Positions 7,179 through 17,401 are shown, counted from the first letter of the stretch. The stretch: 64,000 nt of DNA from Geobacteraceae bacterium (GCA_025355965.1 JANXYR010000014.1:1-64000), one strand, 5' to 3'. Program-made: numbers and translations. Notes: a model not told the origin generated them from the sequence alone.

Positions 7179-7516
7179 GTGAACGGTTGCAGCGGAATTG
7201 AAGGTGGATATGGCCGTCTAGTCCGTCCTAATGTGACGTGAAGCTAATTTTATCTGTAACAAATTTAAATTTTGTGATACGGGAAGCAGGTGTTTTCAAA
7301 CACAGAATAACTGGTTCAAATATTGAGATATAATAAAATGACTTGTCATGACCCCGCTTACATTTACTGTCATGGAAACCCGAAACTTGGCTTTGCTGTG
7401 ACTGTCTTTTTGATTTCTGCAAATAGGACTGGATATTATAGGAAACCATTATGATATCCATTGTCCCCCCGGTGAAAATTCAAAACAATTGCACAAGAGA
7501 GATCTTTTAGACTTTG

Positions 7517-8869
7517 ATGAGATCGCCCCTACTCCGCTCTTTGCTGCTTATGTGCTTTGCGCTTTCCATCCTCCTACCGACCTACAGTTCTTTATTCATA
7601 ATGCCCAAGCTTGTCGACCAGTTGATGAGTAACGTTGAAAATGATGCCCTGCGTACAGCGCGACATCTGTCTGAACAATTGCTAAATAAATCGGAACGTA
7701 TAAGCAGGGAGTCAATTACGGATAATTTCATTTCTGAACTGTCCAAATCAATCACAGATTTTGAAATCGCTGACATCAAGATATTTAGCGCCAACGGAGA
7801 AGTTATATATTCTACAAAACGGCTGGATATTGGTAAATTGAACAAAAATGCATATTTCTGGGAAAAGGTGGCTAAGGGGATGACCTACTCTAAATTTGTG
7901 CCAAAAAAGGGGAAATCAGCCGAAGGAGTCACACTTACCCGTGATGTTGCCGAGGTCTATATACCGCTCATGACCGGCAATTCATTCCAGGGTGCGTTTG
8001 AAATATACTATGACGTAACGGATAGTAAACAGTCACTCAACCAACTATTGTTCAGGTCTTCCGTTTTGTTCTATTTCATCGCTTTTATAGTACTATCGTT
8101 CTCTGTAATTGCGCTGTGGAAGGCAAGCAGTGCAATTATTCTGCGTAACCGGGCTGAAATCGAACTTCAGGAATTTAATCACTCACTGGAAAGACGTATT
8201 GTTGAACAGACCCATGAAATCATCGTTACCCAGAGGATTTCCATAGAGGCTTTGGCAGGTCTGGCAGAATACTACGACTCAAATACCGGGGAGCATCTAG
8301 TGCGCATCAGGCACTATACGATGCTCCTCTTGGAAAAACTTATAAATAATTCCGCCTACACCGTCTACCTTTCAGAAAGGCCGGGCTATCTGGCGGATTT
8401 GCAGCTTGCCTCGTTGCTTCATGATATTGGAAAGACGGCAATCTCAAAGGATATTCTTACAAAACCGTCAAAACTGACTCCGGAAGAGTTTGAGCATGTC
8501 AAGCTCCACACCGTTATTGCCGGAGACGTACTTTTCAAGGCGAACAAATTGTTTATCGAAAGTTTTGGAAAGGATAGCTATCTGGCGCTGGCCCGCGATA
8601 TTGCGACGCACCATCACGAGAGGTGGGACGGCAGGGGATACCCACATGGTCTCAGTGGTGAGAAAATCCCGTTATCCGCAAGAATCATTGCGCTCGTCGA
8701 TGTCTATGATGCCCTAAGAAGCAAGCGCCCCTACAAAAAGGCGTGGTGCCACGAAGATGCTGTCGCTGAAATTATCCGGGAGCGGGGTAAGCAATTTGAC
8801 CCCGGCATTGTTGATTTGTTTATGGAGCTCTCCGAGGAATTCGAGAAGGCTTCCAGCTCTAGGGCGTAA
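7517..8869 (+). CDS. Membrane sensor with HD-GYP c-di-GMP phosphodiesterase
   Basis: This 450-residue protein has TM1 (about 6-28), an extracytoplasmic sensor region (about 29-175), TM2 (about 176-200), a short coiled coil, and an HD-GYP domain (about 240-440). HDIGK (His302-Asp303) and [15 protein letters not shown] carry the metal ligands and GYP signature, so the enzyme should cleave cyclic di-GMP. ATG 7517 is preferred over TTG 7514; the ribosome site is weak. It stands alone downstream of the integrative element. It may tune attachment in response to a periplasmic signal. The signal is unknown. Confidence 0.9.
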   Translation: MRSPLLRSLLLMCFALSILLPTYSSLFIMPKLVDQLMSNVENDALRTARHLSEQLLNKSERISRESITDNFISELSKSITDFEIADIKIFSANGEVIYSTKRLDIGKLNKNAYFWEKVAKGMTYSKFVPKKGKSAEGVTLTRDVAEVYIPLMTGNSFQGAFEIYYDVTDSKQSLNQLLFRSSVLFYFIAFIVLSFSVIALWKASSAIILRNRAEIELQEFNHSLERRIVEQTHEIIVTQRISIEALAGLAEYYDSNTGEHLVRIRHYTMLLLEKLINNSAYTVYLSERPGYLADLQLASLLHDIGKTAISKDILTKPSKLTPEEFEHVKLHTVIAGDVLFKANKLFIESFGKDSYLALARDIATHHHERWDGRGYPHGLSGEKIPLSARIIALVDVYDALRSKRPYKKAWCHEDAVAEIIRERGKQFDPGIVDLFMELSEEFEKASSSRA

Positions 8870-8902
8870 GCAAAAAGGATGCTTGCAACGGAATTCAGGT
8901 CA

Positions 8903-9547
8903 TCACTTGAATGCGTACCTTACTCCCAGCAGTACGTTGTGATTGCTGAAGTTAGTTTTAATCTGGTCAACCTTTATATCCCAGGCATCGAAGTAACGAT
9001 ATGAAACGTCCAGAATGGTATCTTTGGTAATCTTAAAGCCGCTTCCTATGCTCATTTGATAAGCAAAAGCAGTATCAGTGCCACTATTCCATACTTTTAT
9101 TGAGTTAACTGACCCCTCAGGCATGTTCACATTTGCAACGCCGACCCCAATGCCTATATACGGTGAAATTGGTCTATCATCCATGACATCAATGTTATGG
9201 TACCAGTCGTAATAAAGGTTACTCATTGCCCCAATAGCCCAGGCACTTGAGCCAACACTAGTCGCGCTGGTTAAGTAGGTAAATTTATCAGTCGTGCAGT
9301 TTTTGTAAAACACCTCTTCTTCTACCCGTAAACCTATTTCAAACTGATGGCCAATGCTGGCGCTAACGGCTGTGCCAATTTTTTTATAGTTTAATTCCGC
9401 AGAATCTCCATTTCGATCAGTCAGTGAACTGGCAGTCTGCTGTGACAGTCCTGCAGAAACACCGACATAGTTACTAGATGGACCTGCGTATGCAAATGAT
9501 GCGACAAAAATGACCATGAGGGATGTGACAATAGCTGATCTGAACAT
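8903..9547 (-). CDS. Small outer-membrane beta-barrel protein
   Basis: The protein has 214 residues with a signal peptide ending in SFAYA. The mature part alternates aromatic and small residues, ends in VRYAFK with a terminal aromatic preceding a basic residue, and has the layout of the OmpA-like/opacity eight-strand barrel family (e.g. SPYIGIGVGVANVNM). It would sit in the outer membrane; the function is unknown. It lies 48 bp downstream of the cyclophilin lipoprotein gene on the same strand, so the two may share a transcript. Confidence 0.75.
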   Translation of the reverse strand: MFRSAIVTSLMVIFVASFAYAGPSSNYVGVSAGLSQQTASSLTDRNGDSAELNYKKIGTAVSASIGHQFEIGLRVEEEVFYKNCTTDKFTYLTSATSVGSSAWAIGAMSNLYYDWYHNIDVMDDRPISPYIGIGVGVANVNMPEGSVNSIKVWNSGTDTAFAYQMSIGSGFKITKDTILDVSYRYFDAWDIKVDQIKTNFSNHNVLLGVRYAFK

Positions 9548-9595
9548 CTCAATCCTCTTAAACTTAAGTTATTGGCCAGTCTCACACGATATTGA

Positions 9596-10474
9596 TTATG
9601 GGAGCGCGGATACAGAGTTTATAACAATAGGGGTTATCGGGACACCGGTCATACTGTCTACTCCAGTTGTTACAGCAGCGATCATATCTACTATTTCCAT
9701 TCCTTCTACAACATTTCCAAATACAGCATATCCATAACCCGCTGAGGTGGAGTTGGTATAATCAAGAAAAGCGTTATCAACAACATTTATGAAAAACTGC
9801 GATGTCGCTGAATCAACAACTTGTGTTCGAGCCATTGAGACGGTACCACGAAGATTTTTTAAACCATTTGCAGCTTCGTTTTTGATGGGTGCGTTCGTCA
9901 CTTTTTGCACAAGGTCACTGGTAAAGCCACCACCCTGAATCATAAAACCTGGGACAACGCGGTGAAAGATCGTGTTACTGTAAAATCCACTATTGACGTA
10001 ATCCAAGAAGTTTTGCGTAGTAATTGGTGATTTTTGTCCATTCAATTCAATTGTTATTGTGCCCATGCTGGTTACCATCGAAACTACCTTAACCGCTTCT
10101 ATAACCGCATTAGCGACGGCACTGTTTGTCTTCCCGTCATTAACTATCAGACTAAAAGCATAAGTACCTGCTAAATCAGGTATGAATGACGGCTTAGCAA
10201 CGGTTGAGTTCAGCAGGGTGGCACTGCTTCCCGTTGGCTTTGAAGTTAACGCCCAACTATATCCCAGCTGATCACCATTTACATCTCTGCTAGCACTGCC
10301 ATCAAGGGTTACAACGGTATCGGTAACGACACTATTATAAATACCAGCATTTGCAACCGGAGCAGTATTAAATGTGCCTGTGCTTTCACCTCCACTAGTG
10401 CCACATCCTGCCGCGACACCAAATACTACGGCAATTAATAATCCCAGAACACCATGAACCATAGACTTTTTCAT
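9596..10474 (-). CDS. Lipoprotein with PKD/REJ-like and cyclophilin PPIase domains
   Basis: The 292-residue product starts at ATG 10474 (GGAG upstream). Its lipobox GVAAGC anchors it to a membrane. An Ig-like PKD/REJ domain (about 30-125) precedes a cyclophilin-type peptidyl-prolyl isomerase domain (about 130-285) with [15 protein letters not shown] and a downstream SQFFI motif, both typical of the active site. It would help proline isomerization of exported proteins. Two PpiC-type foldases occur in the window too, and nearby cytochromes are likely clients. This is context-based inference. Confidence 0.85.
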   Translation of the reverse strand: MKKSMVHGVLGLLIAVVFGVAAGCGTSGGESTGTFNTAPVANAGIYNSVVTDTVVTLDGSASRDVNGDQLGYSWALTSKPTGSSATLLNSTVAKPSFIPDLAGTYAFSLIVNDGKTNSAVANAVIEAVKVVSMVTSMGTITIELNGQKSPITTQNFLDYVNSGFYSNTIFHRVVPGFMIQGGGFTSDLVQKVTNAPIKNEAANGLKNLRGTVSMARTQVVDSATSQFFINVVDNAFLDYTNSTSAGYGYAVFGNVVEGMEIVDMIAAVTTGVDSMTGVPITPIVINSVSALP

Positions 10475-10672
10475 TATATTCTCCAATACTACTTCTTGTT
10501 ATGTGCGGCCAATCCGATAATGATTGGTTCTCCCATCTATACCATTAGTTGTTGTCAAGATATTCTTCAACTAGTGAGGTGTCGGAGGTAATCGGTTTGT
10601 TTTGGTTGTTTAAAAAACGATTGTTAATCGAAGTGATGTAGACTGAGAAAAGTGGACAACTCGATTATGATA

Positions 10673-10710
10673 AATCAGCAACCCCGCTGCTTGCGGCGGG
10701 GTTGCTGATT
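10673..10710. terminator. Strong inverted repeat
   Basis: AATCAGCAACCCCG (10673-10686) pairs perfectly with CGGGGTTGCTGATT (10697-10710) around a 10-nt loop. It lies 105 bp past the stop of the leftward PpiC lipoprotein gene and before the cyclophilin gene. Neither side has a clear T-tract, so it could terminate weakly or protect mRNA ends. Confidence 0.55.
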
Positions 10711-10814
10711 CGCTACTGGAAGATGTTTATCGCTTTGTGGCCAATTTACCCGATAATTTTAAGCCATAATTCCATGAGAATGAACTCCCCACAGCAAGCA
10801 GGTATCTCCGACTA

Positions 10815-11834
10815 TTATGGTGTCAACAGTATGTCTATTTTAGCATTTTTGCGAGCTTCAACTAAATAGGCGGCAATAGCATCATTTGTCTTTTTAGCTT
10901 TGAGATAATCCTCAATATTTTTAGTTGCTGCGGCCAGTGGTGTCGTCTCAGCTTTTGTCCGATCCATCAGCTTGATTATGTGGAAACCATATTGTGTTTC
11001 TACCACACCGCTCAATCCTCCAATTTCAAGAGCAAAAGCTGCCTTCTCGAATTGTGGGACCATTTTCCCCTTGGTGAAATAGCCCAGATCACCGCCCTGT
11101 TTACTGCTGGGGCAAGTGGAGTTTTCCTTTGCCAACGTCACAAAGTCTGCTCCGTCAACCAATTCCTTGTGCAGTTTTTCGGCTTTCTCACGAGCCTTAT
11201 TCTTCTCTTCAACCCCCGCTTTGCCATCAACGCCTACCAATATATGGCTCGCCTTAAACTGCTCGGGCTTAAGAAAGTTGGTAGGATTTTTATCGTAAAA
11301 TGTTTTAATCTCTTCTTCGCTGACCGTAATTTTTGAAGAGATGTTCGTAGTGACAAAATTGGAAATAACTAGATCGCGACGGATACTGTCACGTAAAATA
11401 TTCTCATCAATTCCAAAATCCTGGAGTTTTTTGGCATAATCTTTCTCATCAGTAAACCCGGCTCTATTTTTTTCCAATTTATCTGCCACCTGTTTGTCGA
11501 GGTCCTTGACATCAAGCTTCTGGCCAGCCTGGAAAAGCAGCTCCAATCCAATTAACTGGCCAAGTACCTGTTTTTCGAATTCTTTATTAAGACCGGGAGG
11601 GGCTACCCCGCCTGGTTGTGCTGCCAAAAATAATTTTTGAGCTCGCTTGAGTTCACCAAGAGTAATTTCCGTGCCATTCACTCTGGCAACCACATTCTTC
11701 ATTTCGGGTGAAGTAAATTCAGAAGATCGTACTGATGGCGTGACATTCGACGTTCCAACCGAACATGCTGAAACTGACAGCGCAAGCATCGATATTACGA
11801 TCACAGGTTTCAGCAACAGATTTGAATAATTCAT
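10815..11834 (-). CDS. PpiC-type peptidyl-prolyl isomerase lipoprotein
   Basis: The 339-residue product starts at ATG 11834; AGGAGG lies 10 bases upstream (TTG 11840 is closer but a weaker codon). The lipobox LALSVSAC marks a lipoprotein. A SurA-N-like helical chaperone region (about 55-180) precedes a parvulin domain (about 190-285) with KASHILVG, GGDLGYFTKGKMVPQFEKAA and GFHIIKLMDR. It should fold exported proteins in the periplasm. It precedes a multiheme/porin gene set transcribed the other way and is the second of three exported isomerases in the window. Confidence 0.88.
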   Translation of the reverse strand: MNYSNLLLKPVIVISMLALSVSACSVGTSNVTPSVRSSEFTSPEMKNVVARVNGTEITLGELKRAQKLFLAAQPGGVAPPGLNKEFEKQVLGQLIGLELLFQAGQKLDVKDLDKQVADKLEKNRAGFTDEKDYAKKLQDFGIDENILRDSIRRDLVISNFVTTNISSKITVSEEEIKTFYDKNPTNFLKPEQFKASHILVGVDGKAGVEEKNKAREKAEKLHKELVDGADFVTLAKENSTCPSSKQGGDLGYFTKGKMVPQFEKAAFALEIGGLSGVVETQYGFHIIKLMDRTKAETTPLAAATKNIEDYLKAKKTNDAIAAYLVEARKNAKIDILLTP

Positions 11835-12214
11835 TAGCAAGTTTCCTCCTGAATATTGTAGTGATTATAAGGCTTTGATAACTTTTTATTGTGCCTGTTT
11901 TATTCTTAATTCTGTATATCAGAGTTTATCATTATTTAGTATATTTTTTTAAATCTCTCTGGGTCTTATAGGCGATGGCGCACATGTAGACGGTCAGCAG
12001 GTCAAAAATTCCTCGACTGGTTCTCTGCTCTCCTTGAAATTTTTTCATATTCTCTGGAATTGCGTTGACACTACCCCCGCACCGCGTGTATTTGTCAAAT
12101 TCTCAAAAAAATAAATTCCCCTGCCATTCAATCAGGCATTCGGACTGCTTTCAGGTTTCTCTGTTGTCGGAACATTTGTATGTCTCTTAAGATTATTGCG
12201 ATCGGAGGATAAGA
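11835..12214. other. Divergent intergenic region
   Basis: This 380-bp region separates the leftward PpiC gene from the rightward cytochrome gene. TTGACA at 12065 and TTGTCAA near 12092 form an inverted repeat that may be a regulator site. The -10 match after TTGACA is weak, so no promoter is called. The cytochrome gene has GGAGGA five bases before its ATG. Confidence 0.4.
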
Positions 12215-14101
12215 ATGAATTTACGGCATCCAGCTGGATATTTTGTAGCAGTACTTGCGCTTGCAGCACTAGCCGGGTGCGGCGGAGGGGTTTCAGGTTC
12301 GTCAACCTCAAATCCTGTGGCAGCAGCAAGCGGCTGTATAACATCGTCTTGCCATGGCACAAAGGCTTCTACGGTCACTGGCCGGGCAATTGCCGAAGAA
12401 TGGAAGGCCTCAAGCCATTATTTGCTCAACATGGCCGGGTGTACGACCTGTCATGGCCATGCCCACACGAATTCTTGCAGTTCCTGTCATGGTGGGTCCG
12501 TGCTGCAAAATACAGCAATGAATATGCAGGACGCGGCAGCAACCTGTAAGCTGTGCCATCTGGGCACGAATGTTGTCGGTGCCCTGGATAGCAATCACCA
12601 GCCTGAACTTAATTCAAACTATGGTGGAACAACCGCAACCATACCGAGTGCACTTCAGGGGTACAACAACAGTTCAAACCCTCCGACAGCAGCCGACACC
12701 ACCGCTGGATGGGTGGTAATGCGTGGCACCCCGTACGAGAGCCAATGTATTTGGTGCCATAACCCGCACGATACCCATATCCTCCCGCAGCATACACAGT
12801 GGGCCAGTTCGGGCCATGGCAAAACCAACAGTAGCTATTTGAGGAGTGATCAAAAGTTTCGTGGCTCACCTGGCGATTTCAGGACTGAGGTTGTTGGTGA
12901 AAACTGCGTGCGGTGCCATACTACCACCGGTTTTGTAAATCTGGTTACCTCCGGGATGAAGAATGTTTCTCCATGGGGTAAAGGTGCAGATGGTAAGCCG
13001 ATCAGCATGACAAAACAGACCTTGTACTGCAATGTCTGTCACGACAACGGCAGCGGCAAGGCCTATGGTTTCAACCTGCGGAGCATCCCTGCCCAAGGGG
13101 CTACCGGGGGGGTCCGAATATTTTACCCGTATTCTTCATCTGTAGCGGCGAATACAACCGAGAATGCAGCTGAGATATTCATCCCCGCTCGCATTACCGG
13201 TGCAAACAGTTACCTGGATTTCCCGAATGTAGGTGTTTCTGATCGCTGTATCCTCTGTCATGCCGGCAGGGCGAACGATCAACTGATCAAACTTGTCGGT
13301 TCAATTGTTAACTTGAGAAGACACGGTCGGGTGGGTACCCACGATACCGGGGCGGGCACAATGTTTAAAAAGCTTGGATTCGAATATTATTCGACCCACC
13401 ATTATGATCAGCCGTCCGGTCTGCCCTATAAACATGATCAATTAGGGATGGATAACGGCAAGGGTCCCTGTGTGACATGCCATATGTCAAGCTCTGAACA
13501 ACACTCGTTTCAGGCAGTTTCGAAAGATGTTACTAGAACTACTATTACTTCTATTAACACCATGCTCTGCTCAACCTGCCACAGTACTGCTGGTATTGGT
13601 AATGTAAACTCCAATTTTAAAGGCACCGTTGCGACACTTAATACTCAAAAAACCGGTTACACTGCAGCATTAAAAGCACTGAATGCCTGGCTGGCCGTGA
13701 AGTCCATTGGCAACACTACCAATTGGCTTAGGTCAGCAACATACGCTCCCGCTCTCACTACTGCAGGATTCGATCAAACCGCATGCATACCTGCCGCCGC
13801 TGGCGGAACTACTTACTCTGATTATGTTCTGGGTATCAGAAACATGGGCGCGTCAATGAATTTCAGTTACCTTAACAATGATCCTGGCGGTTTTATACAT
13901 AATGATCTCTATGCTAAAAGGATTATTTATGATTCGATCGATTGGCTGGATGACTGTAAATTGAACGGCTCAGTTGGTTCTGCAATAGATTTTACCAATA
14001 ATGCTTTGTTTATTGCTGCATCTGCTAATTTGCTTGCAGCTGACATAACAAATGCAAAGCTTTATCTGAACGCGACTAACGGCCGTCCGGGCGGTTTATA
14101 A
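12215..14101 (+). CDS. Multiheme c-type cytochrome lipoprotein (9 CXXCH + 1 CX4CH)
   Basis: The 628-residue protein has a lipobox LAALAGC, so it is likely lipid-anchored. There are nine CXXCH sites (CTTCH, CSSCH, CKLCH, CIWCH, CVRCH, CNVCH, CILCH, CVTCH, CSTCH) plus one CX4CH (CITSSCH) near the N-terminus, giving up to ten hemes. The last 180 residues have no heme. The next gene, overlapping or 45 bp on, encodes a beta-barrel with one heme and the third a small monoheme protein. That trio resembles porin-cytochrome conduits such as Ext and Omb-Oma-Omc of Geobacter. The exact family is not assigned. Confidence 0.88.
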   Translation: MNLRHPAGYFVAVLALAALAGCGGGVSGSSTSNPVAAASGCITSSCHGTKASTVTGRAIAEEWKASSHYLLNMAGCTTCHGHAHTNSCSSCHGGSVLQNTAMNMQDAAATCKLCHLGTNVVGALDSNHQPELNSNYGGTTATIPSALQGYNNSSNPPTAADTTAGWVVMRGTPYESQCIWCHNPHDTHILPQHTQWASSGHGKTNSSYLRSDQKFRGSPGDFRTEVVGENCVRCHTTTGFVNLVTSGMKNVSPWGKGADGKPISMTKQTLYCNVCHDNGSGKAYGFNLRSIPAQGATGGVRIFYPYSSSVAANTTENAAEIFIPARITGANSYLDFPNVGVSDRCILCHAGRANDQLIKLVGSIVNLRRHGRVGTHDTGAGTMFKKLGFEYYSTHHYDQPSGLPYKHDQLGMDNGKGPCVTCHMSSSEQHSFQAVSKDVTRTTITSINTMLCSTCHSTAGIGNVNSNFKGTVATLNTQKTGYTAALKALNAWLAVKSIGNTTNWLRSATYAPALTTAGFDQTACIPAAAGGTTYSDYVLGIRNMGASMNFSYLNNDPGGFIHNDLYAKRIIYDSIDWLDDCKLNGSVGSAIDFTNNALFIAASANLLAADITNAKLYLNATNGRPGGL

Positions 14102-14145
14102 TGCAAATTATCTATACCCCTCAATGTAATTACGGGAGGAAAATG

Positions 14146-15561
14146 ATGCAAAAATATAAAAAATTACTGTTCTTCATACTGCCGGCTCTGTCCCTGCCGA
14201 TTGTCTTTGTAAACCAGGCCAGTGCGATTCCACCGTTCAGCCGTGAACACAACACGGAATGTACGGCCTGCCACACAATCTACCCGGAACTGAATGAATA
14301 TGGCGAGGCCTTTCTCAAGAACGGTTATGTCTGGACTAAAATTCTTCGGGCTCCAAAAGGGACGGCAGCAGTAAAGCCAGCCGTGCAGAAACCGGAGTCC
14401 AAGGGTGAGGATGACCCTGCTCTCCTGGAACATATGACAGAAAATTCGTTCTCTGAGGAGGCAGAGAATGATGCTCCGGTTTATGCTCCCAAGAGGAAGA
14501 AAAATGAACCAATTTGGATTTCGGGTTTACCGGAGAGATTGCCCTTGTCACTTTCAGCCACTCTGAATATGGCATATAACAAAGATGCTGCCGACAAAAA
14601 CAAACTTGATTTTTCAACTAGGGCTCTTTCACTTCTTTCCGGAGGTGTTTTCAAGGATAAGGTTAGCTTCTGGGTCAAATATAACCTGTATACAGAAGGA
14701 GTCTTTGATCCGGCTGTTAGCAATACACCACTAAATACTGTCGCTGGGAGCGGTCCAAATGCTGCTCCTGACATTGAAGAAGTTGCTTTCACGTACCGCA
14801 AGGCGTTTGATACACCTGTCAATATTAAGGTCGGCAGATTTCGGCCAAAACTGTCACTCTGGAAAAAGAGCAACAAGACCTCCGTGTCCGACTTTGCAAC
14901 CAATACCTTTCAGGTTGGTAGTTCAAAATTCACACTTGATGCACCTGAGGACGCAATTGAAGCAAATGCGGTTATTGGCAACCGTCTGTTTGTCGCTGCA
15001 GGTATTGTTGACAGAAATGGGCAGGAGCAAAAAGAGGGATATGGACATATCTCTTATAAAGTTGGCGGTACCGATCTGTTAGGCAAAGAGCCTGAAGTAG
15101 ATCTTGATAATGAACATTTCACAGATTATCTCGCCATCACACTGGCAGCGTATGGCTATTTCGGCAAAAACTCCGGAGATTCATCGGTTGAACGTAATAA
15201 GTTTTTTCGCCTTGGTGGTGACCTGGATGTACTATACAAGAGCTTTAGATGCCGTCTTGCCGGTGTCGTTGGCAAAGATGATAACCCCAACTTTGGCTCT
15301 AAGCTGAAAACCAATTCATACGTGTTAGCTGCTCAGGCTGAATATATGTTGACACTCAATCTTATTGGCTTGGTTCGCTACGAGTATCAAGATATCGGTT
15401 ACACTGGTGTCGCTGTTCACCGTATAATTCCGGCAATCACCTATGCACCGATTGAAAACACAAAAATCACCATGGAGTATCAATATCAGAGATCTGATAA
15501 TGAAATTACTGCCGTTATGACTGATCAAAAACTGCTGCTTGGACTTAGGTTCAGTTTTTAA
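14146..15561 (+). CDS. Monoheme outer-membrane beta-barrel (porin-cytochrome)
   Basis: The start is ATG 14146 (or 14143), with GGGAGGA at 14134-14140. A signal peptide ends at NQASA. The mature protein of about 440 residues begins with a single heme motif CTACHTIYPELNEYGEAF, followed by an acidic Pro/Lys linker. The rest is rich in amphipathic strands and ends in LLGLRFSF with a C-terminal phenylalanine, the signal for barrel insertion. A heme at the mouth of a barrel fits electron transfer across the outer membrane with the neighbouring cytochromes. The assignment is by architecture. Confidence 0.8.
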   Translation: MQKYKKLLFFILPALSLPIVFVNQASAIPPFSREHNTECTACHTIYPELNEYGEAFLKNGYVWTKILRAPKGTAAVKPAVQKPESKGEDDPALLEHMTENSFSEEAENDAPVYAPKRKKNEPIWISGLPERLPLSLSATLNMAYNKDAADKNKLDFSTRALSLLSGGVFKDKVSFWVKYNLYTEGVFDPAVSNTPLNTVAGSGPNAAPDIEEVAFTYRKAFDTPVNIKVGRFRPKLSLWKKSNKTSVSDFATNTFQVGSSKFTLDAPEDAIEANAVIGNRLFVAAGIVDRNGQEQKEGYGHISYKVGGTDLLGKEPEVDLDNEHFTDYLAITLAAYGYFGKNSGDSSVERNKFFRLGGDLDVLYKSFRCRLAGVVGKDDNPNFGSKLKTNSYVLAAQAEYMLTLNLIGLVRYEYQDIGYTGVAVHRIIPAITYAPIENTKITMEYQYQRSDNEITAVMTDQKLLLGLRFSF

Positions 15562-15580
15562 ATCGATAATAGGATTCTAT

Positions 15581-15940
15581 ATGAGATTGTTATTATTTCT
15601 GATGATGGTATGTCTGAGTGCGACTGCTGCCGATGCCAAGGTCAAGGTGCTTGGCAAGGGAGAGCGAATGAGATTTGATACTGCCGGTTTTCCAGCCAAC
15701 ATGAAGCCTGGATATGATGTCATGAATACGAAATGCAAGGCGTGCCATTCACTTGAACGGGTGGTGCTTGCTATAACCTCCGGCATTGCCCCGGTTACCG
15801 GACAGCCGTTTGACAAGATGGCAACAAAGTCTTATGGCATTAAAATGCTCCGTAAGCCAAATTCAAACATGAATCGTGATGATATAAAAGCTATTATCGG
15901 TTTTATGAACTTCTTACTTGATGAAGCTGTAAAACAGTAA
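15581..15940 (+). CDS. Small periplasmic monoheme cytochrome c
   Basis: The 119-residue product has a signal peptide ending in AADAK and one CKACH heme site (residue about 50). A C-terminal helix MNRDDIKAIIGFMNFLLDE matches class I monoheme cytochromes, where it packs on the heme. A Met suitable as distal ligand lies in KMATKSYGIKML. It is the third gene of the multiheme lipoprotein/porin set, 19 bp after the barrel gene, and may carry electrons to it. Confidence 0.8.
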   Translation: MRLLLFLMMVCLSATAADAKVKVLGKGERMRFDTAGFPANMKPGYDVMNTKCKACHSLERVVLAITSGIAPVTGQPFDKMATKSYGIKMLRKPNSNMNRDDIKAIIGFMNFLLDEAVKQ

Positions 15941-15965
15941 CCCGTAGTTATTCTTCGTGCAAAAC

Positions 15966-16003
15966 AAAAAGGCCTTATCGTTAGATGAGGTCTTTTTGTT
16001 TTT
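15966..16003 (+). terminator. Rho-independent terminator
   Basis: AAAAAGGCCTTATC pairs with GATGAGGTCTTTTT around a GTTA loop and is followed by GTTTTT. It lies 26 bp after the monoheme cytochrome stop and ends that operon. In the other direction it could also serve the convergent OmcS-like gene ending at 16073. Confidence 0.8.
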
Positions 16004-16072
16004 ACACTATTTGACCCAGTAACGTCGCTGAATGGTAACCCACTCACGTCTTTAACTTGATCGAAGTAAGCA

Positions 16073-17302
16073 TCAGTCCTTTGTATGGCACTTGTTACAG
16101 AGGCCGCGCTGGGCAGCTGCATAGCGGTTTACCGGTCTATCATACAGGGCCCATTTGGTTTCAGCAGATGTTCTTCCTTGGGCATACTCGGGGGGGGAGC
16201 CATTGTCGGTGCCAGGATACTTGCCGTTAAACACTATGAAATCAGTATCCATATTCCAGCGGGCCATACTGTTCCACCCTGATGCATGAGCCCTGTGGCA
16301 GGTAAGGCACATGACGTTTGAACCTTGTTCTGGTCCCTTGGTGTAACTGCCGTTATTCTGGGCATGCTGAGTGAGAAGAGCAAAATTATCGGTTCCCTCC
16401 TCAAAGGGGATCAGTGATGTGTATGCGGTATCCGCCCATCCATTTATATTTCCGGACTTCACATATGCGTTGTAGTTTGAGATAGTCTCCCGCCCGCAAT
16501 TAGCACATTTACCGGATGGGTGTATACGTCCTACACAACCGGAAACATGGCAGTTTGCGCACCATTCCGACATTCCTGCTCCATAAGCTACCCGCGTGTC
16601 AGTCATACCTTCTGCCCTGTTATAGTCGCGTGGTGAACTGACAACAGGAGGATCGGCAGTAAAAACCATACCCGGCACAGAACTCGTTTTATACCCTTTA
16701 CCGCCGAGCATTCGGTATGCACCTCCAGCAGTGGTGCCTTTTGATATTTTTCCATGCGGGTCATGGCAACTGATACAGGACAATTCATTGCTGGGATAGC
16801 GTCCATTAGAAGATGTTCTCATGGTGTTGCTAGGCACATACCCGAAATCGATAGCGACAATATTGTGGCCGTGCCGTTCACCTGGGCTGGACCCGGATTC
16901 TTTGGACGATTTCCAGGAGTAACTTTTCTTCAGCCAACCAAAATCACCGCCAGGAGTCAATTGTGAGGGGGGGAGGCCCGATCGTAGATCCATCGTATTG
17001 GTCGAGACATAATGGCCCACTGGATTACGTGTACCTTGTGGCGCCTCATGACAGAGGAGACAGGTAGAACTTGCGTCTGTACCTTTTAATGCGGGACCTT
17101 TTCCCACATGACACTCGCTACACTCCCTTGTACTGCCTGTATGAAATTTCTTAATGCCGGTAGCGCCCGTAGCATTTTTACCCTTGTGGCACTCAGTGCA
17201 TTCGGTACCAATCTTCCCAAAAGCTTCCACCAAAGAGCTATGAAAAAAAATGACAGGGAATTGCAACAATAATACCCAGATTATCCAATAACTGACCACC
17301 AT
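16073..17302 (-). CDS. OmcS-family multiheme cytochrome (7 CXXCH), divergent
   Basis: The 409-residue protein shares the OmcS C-terminus (RGLCNKCHTKD) and the internal HDPHGK, YNRAEGMTDTRVAYGAGMSEWCANCH and CLTCHRAHASGW blocks. Hemes are CTECH, CSECH, CLLCH, CISCH, CANCH, CLTCH and CNKCH, one more than OmcS. A further CANCG (GKCANCGRE) has lost its histidine. The N-terminus has an extra CXXCH pair in place of the HSGGVAECEGCH start of OmcS. The start is ATG 17302 with GAGG seven bases upstream and a hydrophobic leader. It may be a filament-forming or filament-docking cytochrome. Filament formation is not shown. Confidence 0.85.
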   Translation of the reverse strand: MVVSYWIIWVLLLQFPVIFFHSSLVEAFGKIGTECTECHKGKNATGATGIKKFHTGSTRECSECHVGKGPALKGTDASSTCLLCHEAPQGTRNPVGHYVSTNTMDLRSGLPPSQLTPGGDFGWLKKSYSWKSSKESGSSPGERHGHNIVAIDFGYVPSNTMRTSSNGRYPSNELSCISCHDPHGKISKGTTAGGAYRMLGGKGYKTSSVPGMVFTADPPVVSSPRDYNRAEGMTDTRVAYGAGMSEWCANCHVSGCVGRIHPSGKCANCGRETISNYNAYVKSGNINGWADTAYTSLIPFEEGTDNFALLTQHAQNNGSYTKGPEQGSNVMCLTCHRAHASGWNSMARWNMDTDFIVFNGKYPGTDNGSPPEYAQGRTSAETKWALYDRPVNRYAAAQRGLCNKCHTKD

Positions 17303-17372
17303 ACAGGATCCTCAAAATGATTTAGGTTTTCTGTAGCCGACAAAATAAATCAATAATTAAATATCATAGCTC

Positions 17373-17401
17373 TTGACTGTTTTCCAGATAATCGTAATAG
17401 T
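17373..17401 (+). promoter_or_regulatory. Candidate sigma-70 promoter
   Basis: TTGACT (17373-17378) and AATAGT (17396-17401) are 17 bp apart, 36 bp upstream of the HAMP-protein start at 17437. The -10 box is a modest match. Confidence 0.4.

Noticed and set aside
7228-7461. Minus-strand gene of 77 residues before the HD-GYP gene
   Set aside because: No recognisable features and it covers the upstream promoter region of the HD-GYP gene.
12065-12098. Sigma-70 promoter with TTGACA at 12065
   Set aside because: No acceptable -10 box lies 16-18 bp downstream; only the inverted repeat is kept.
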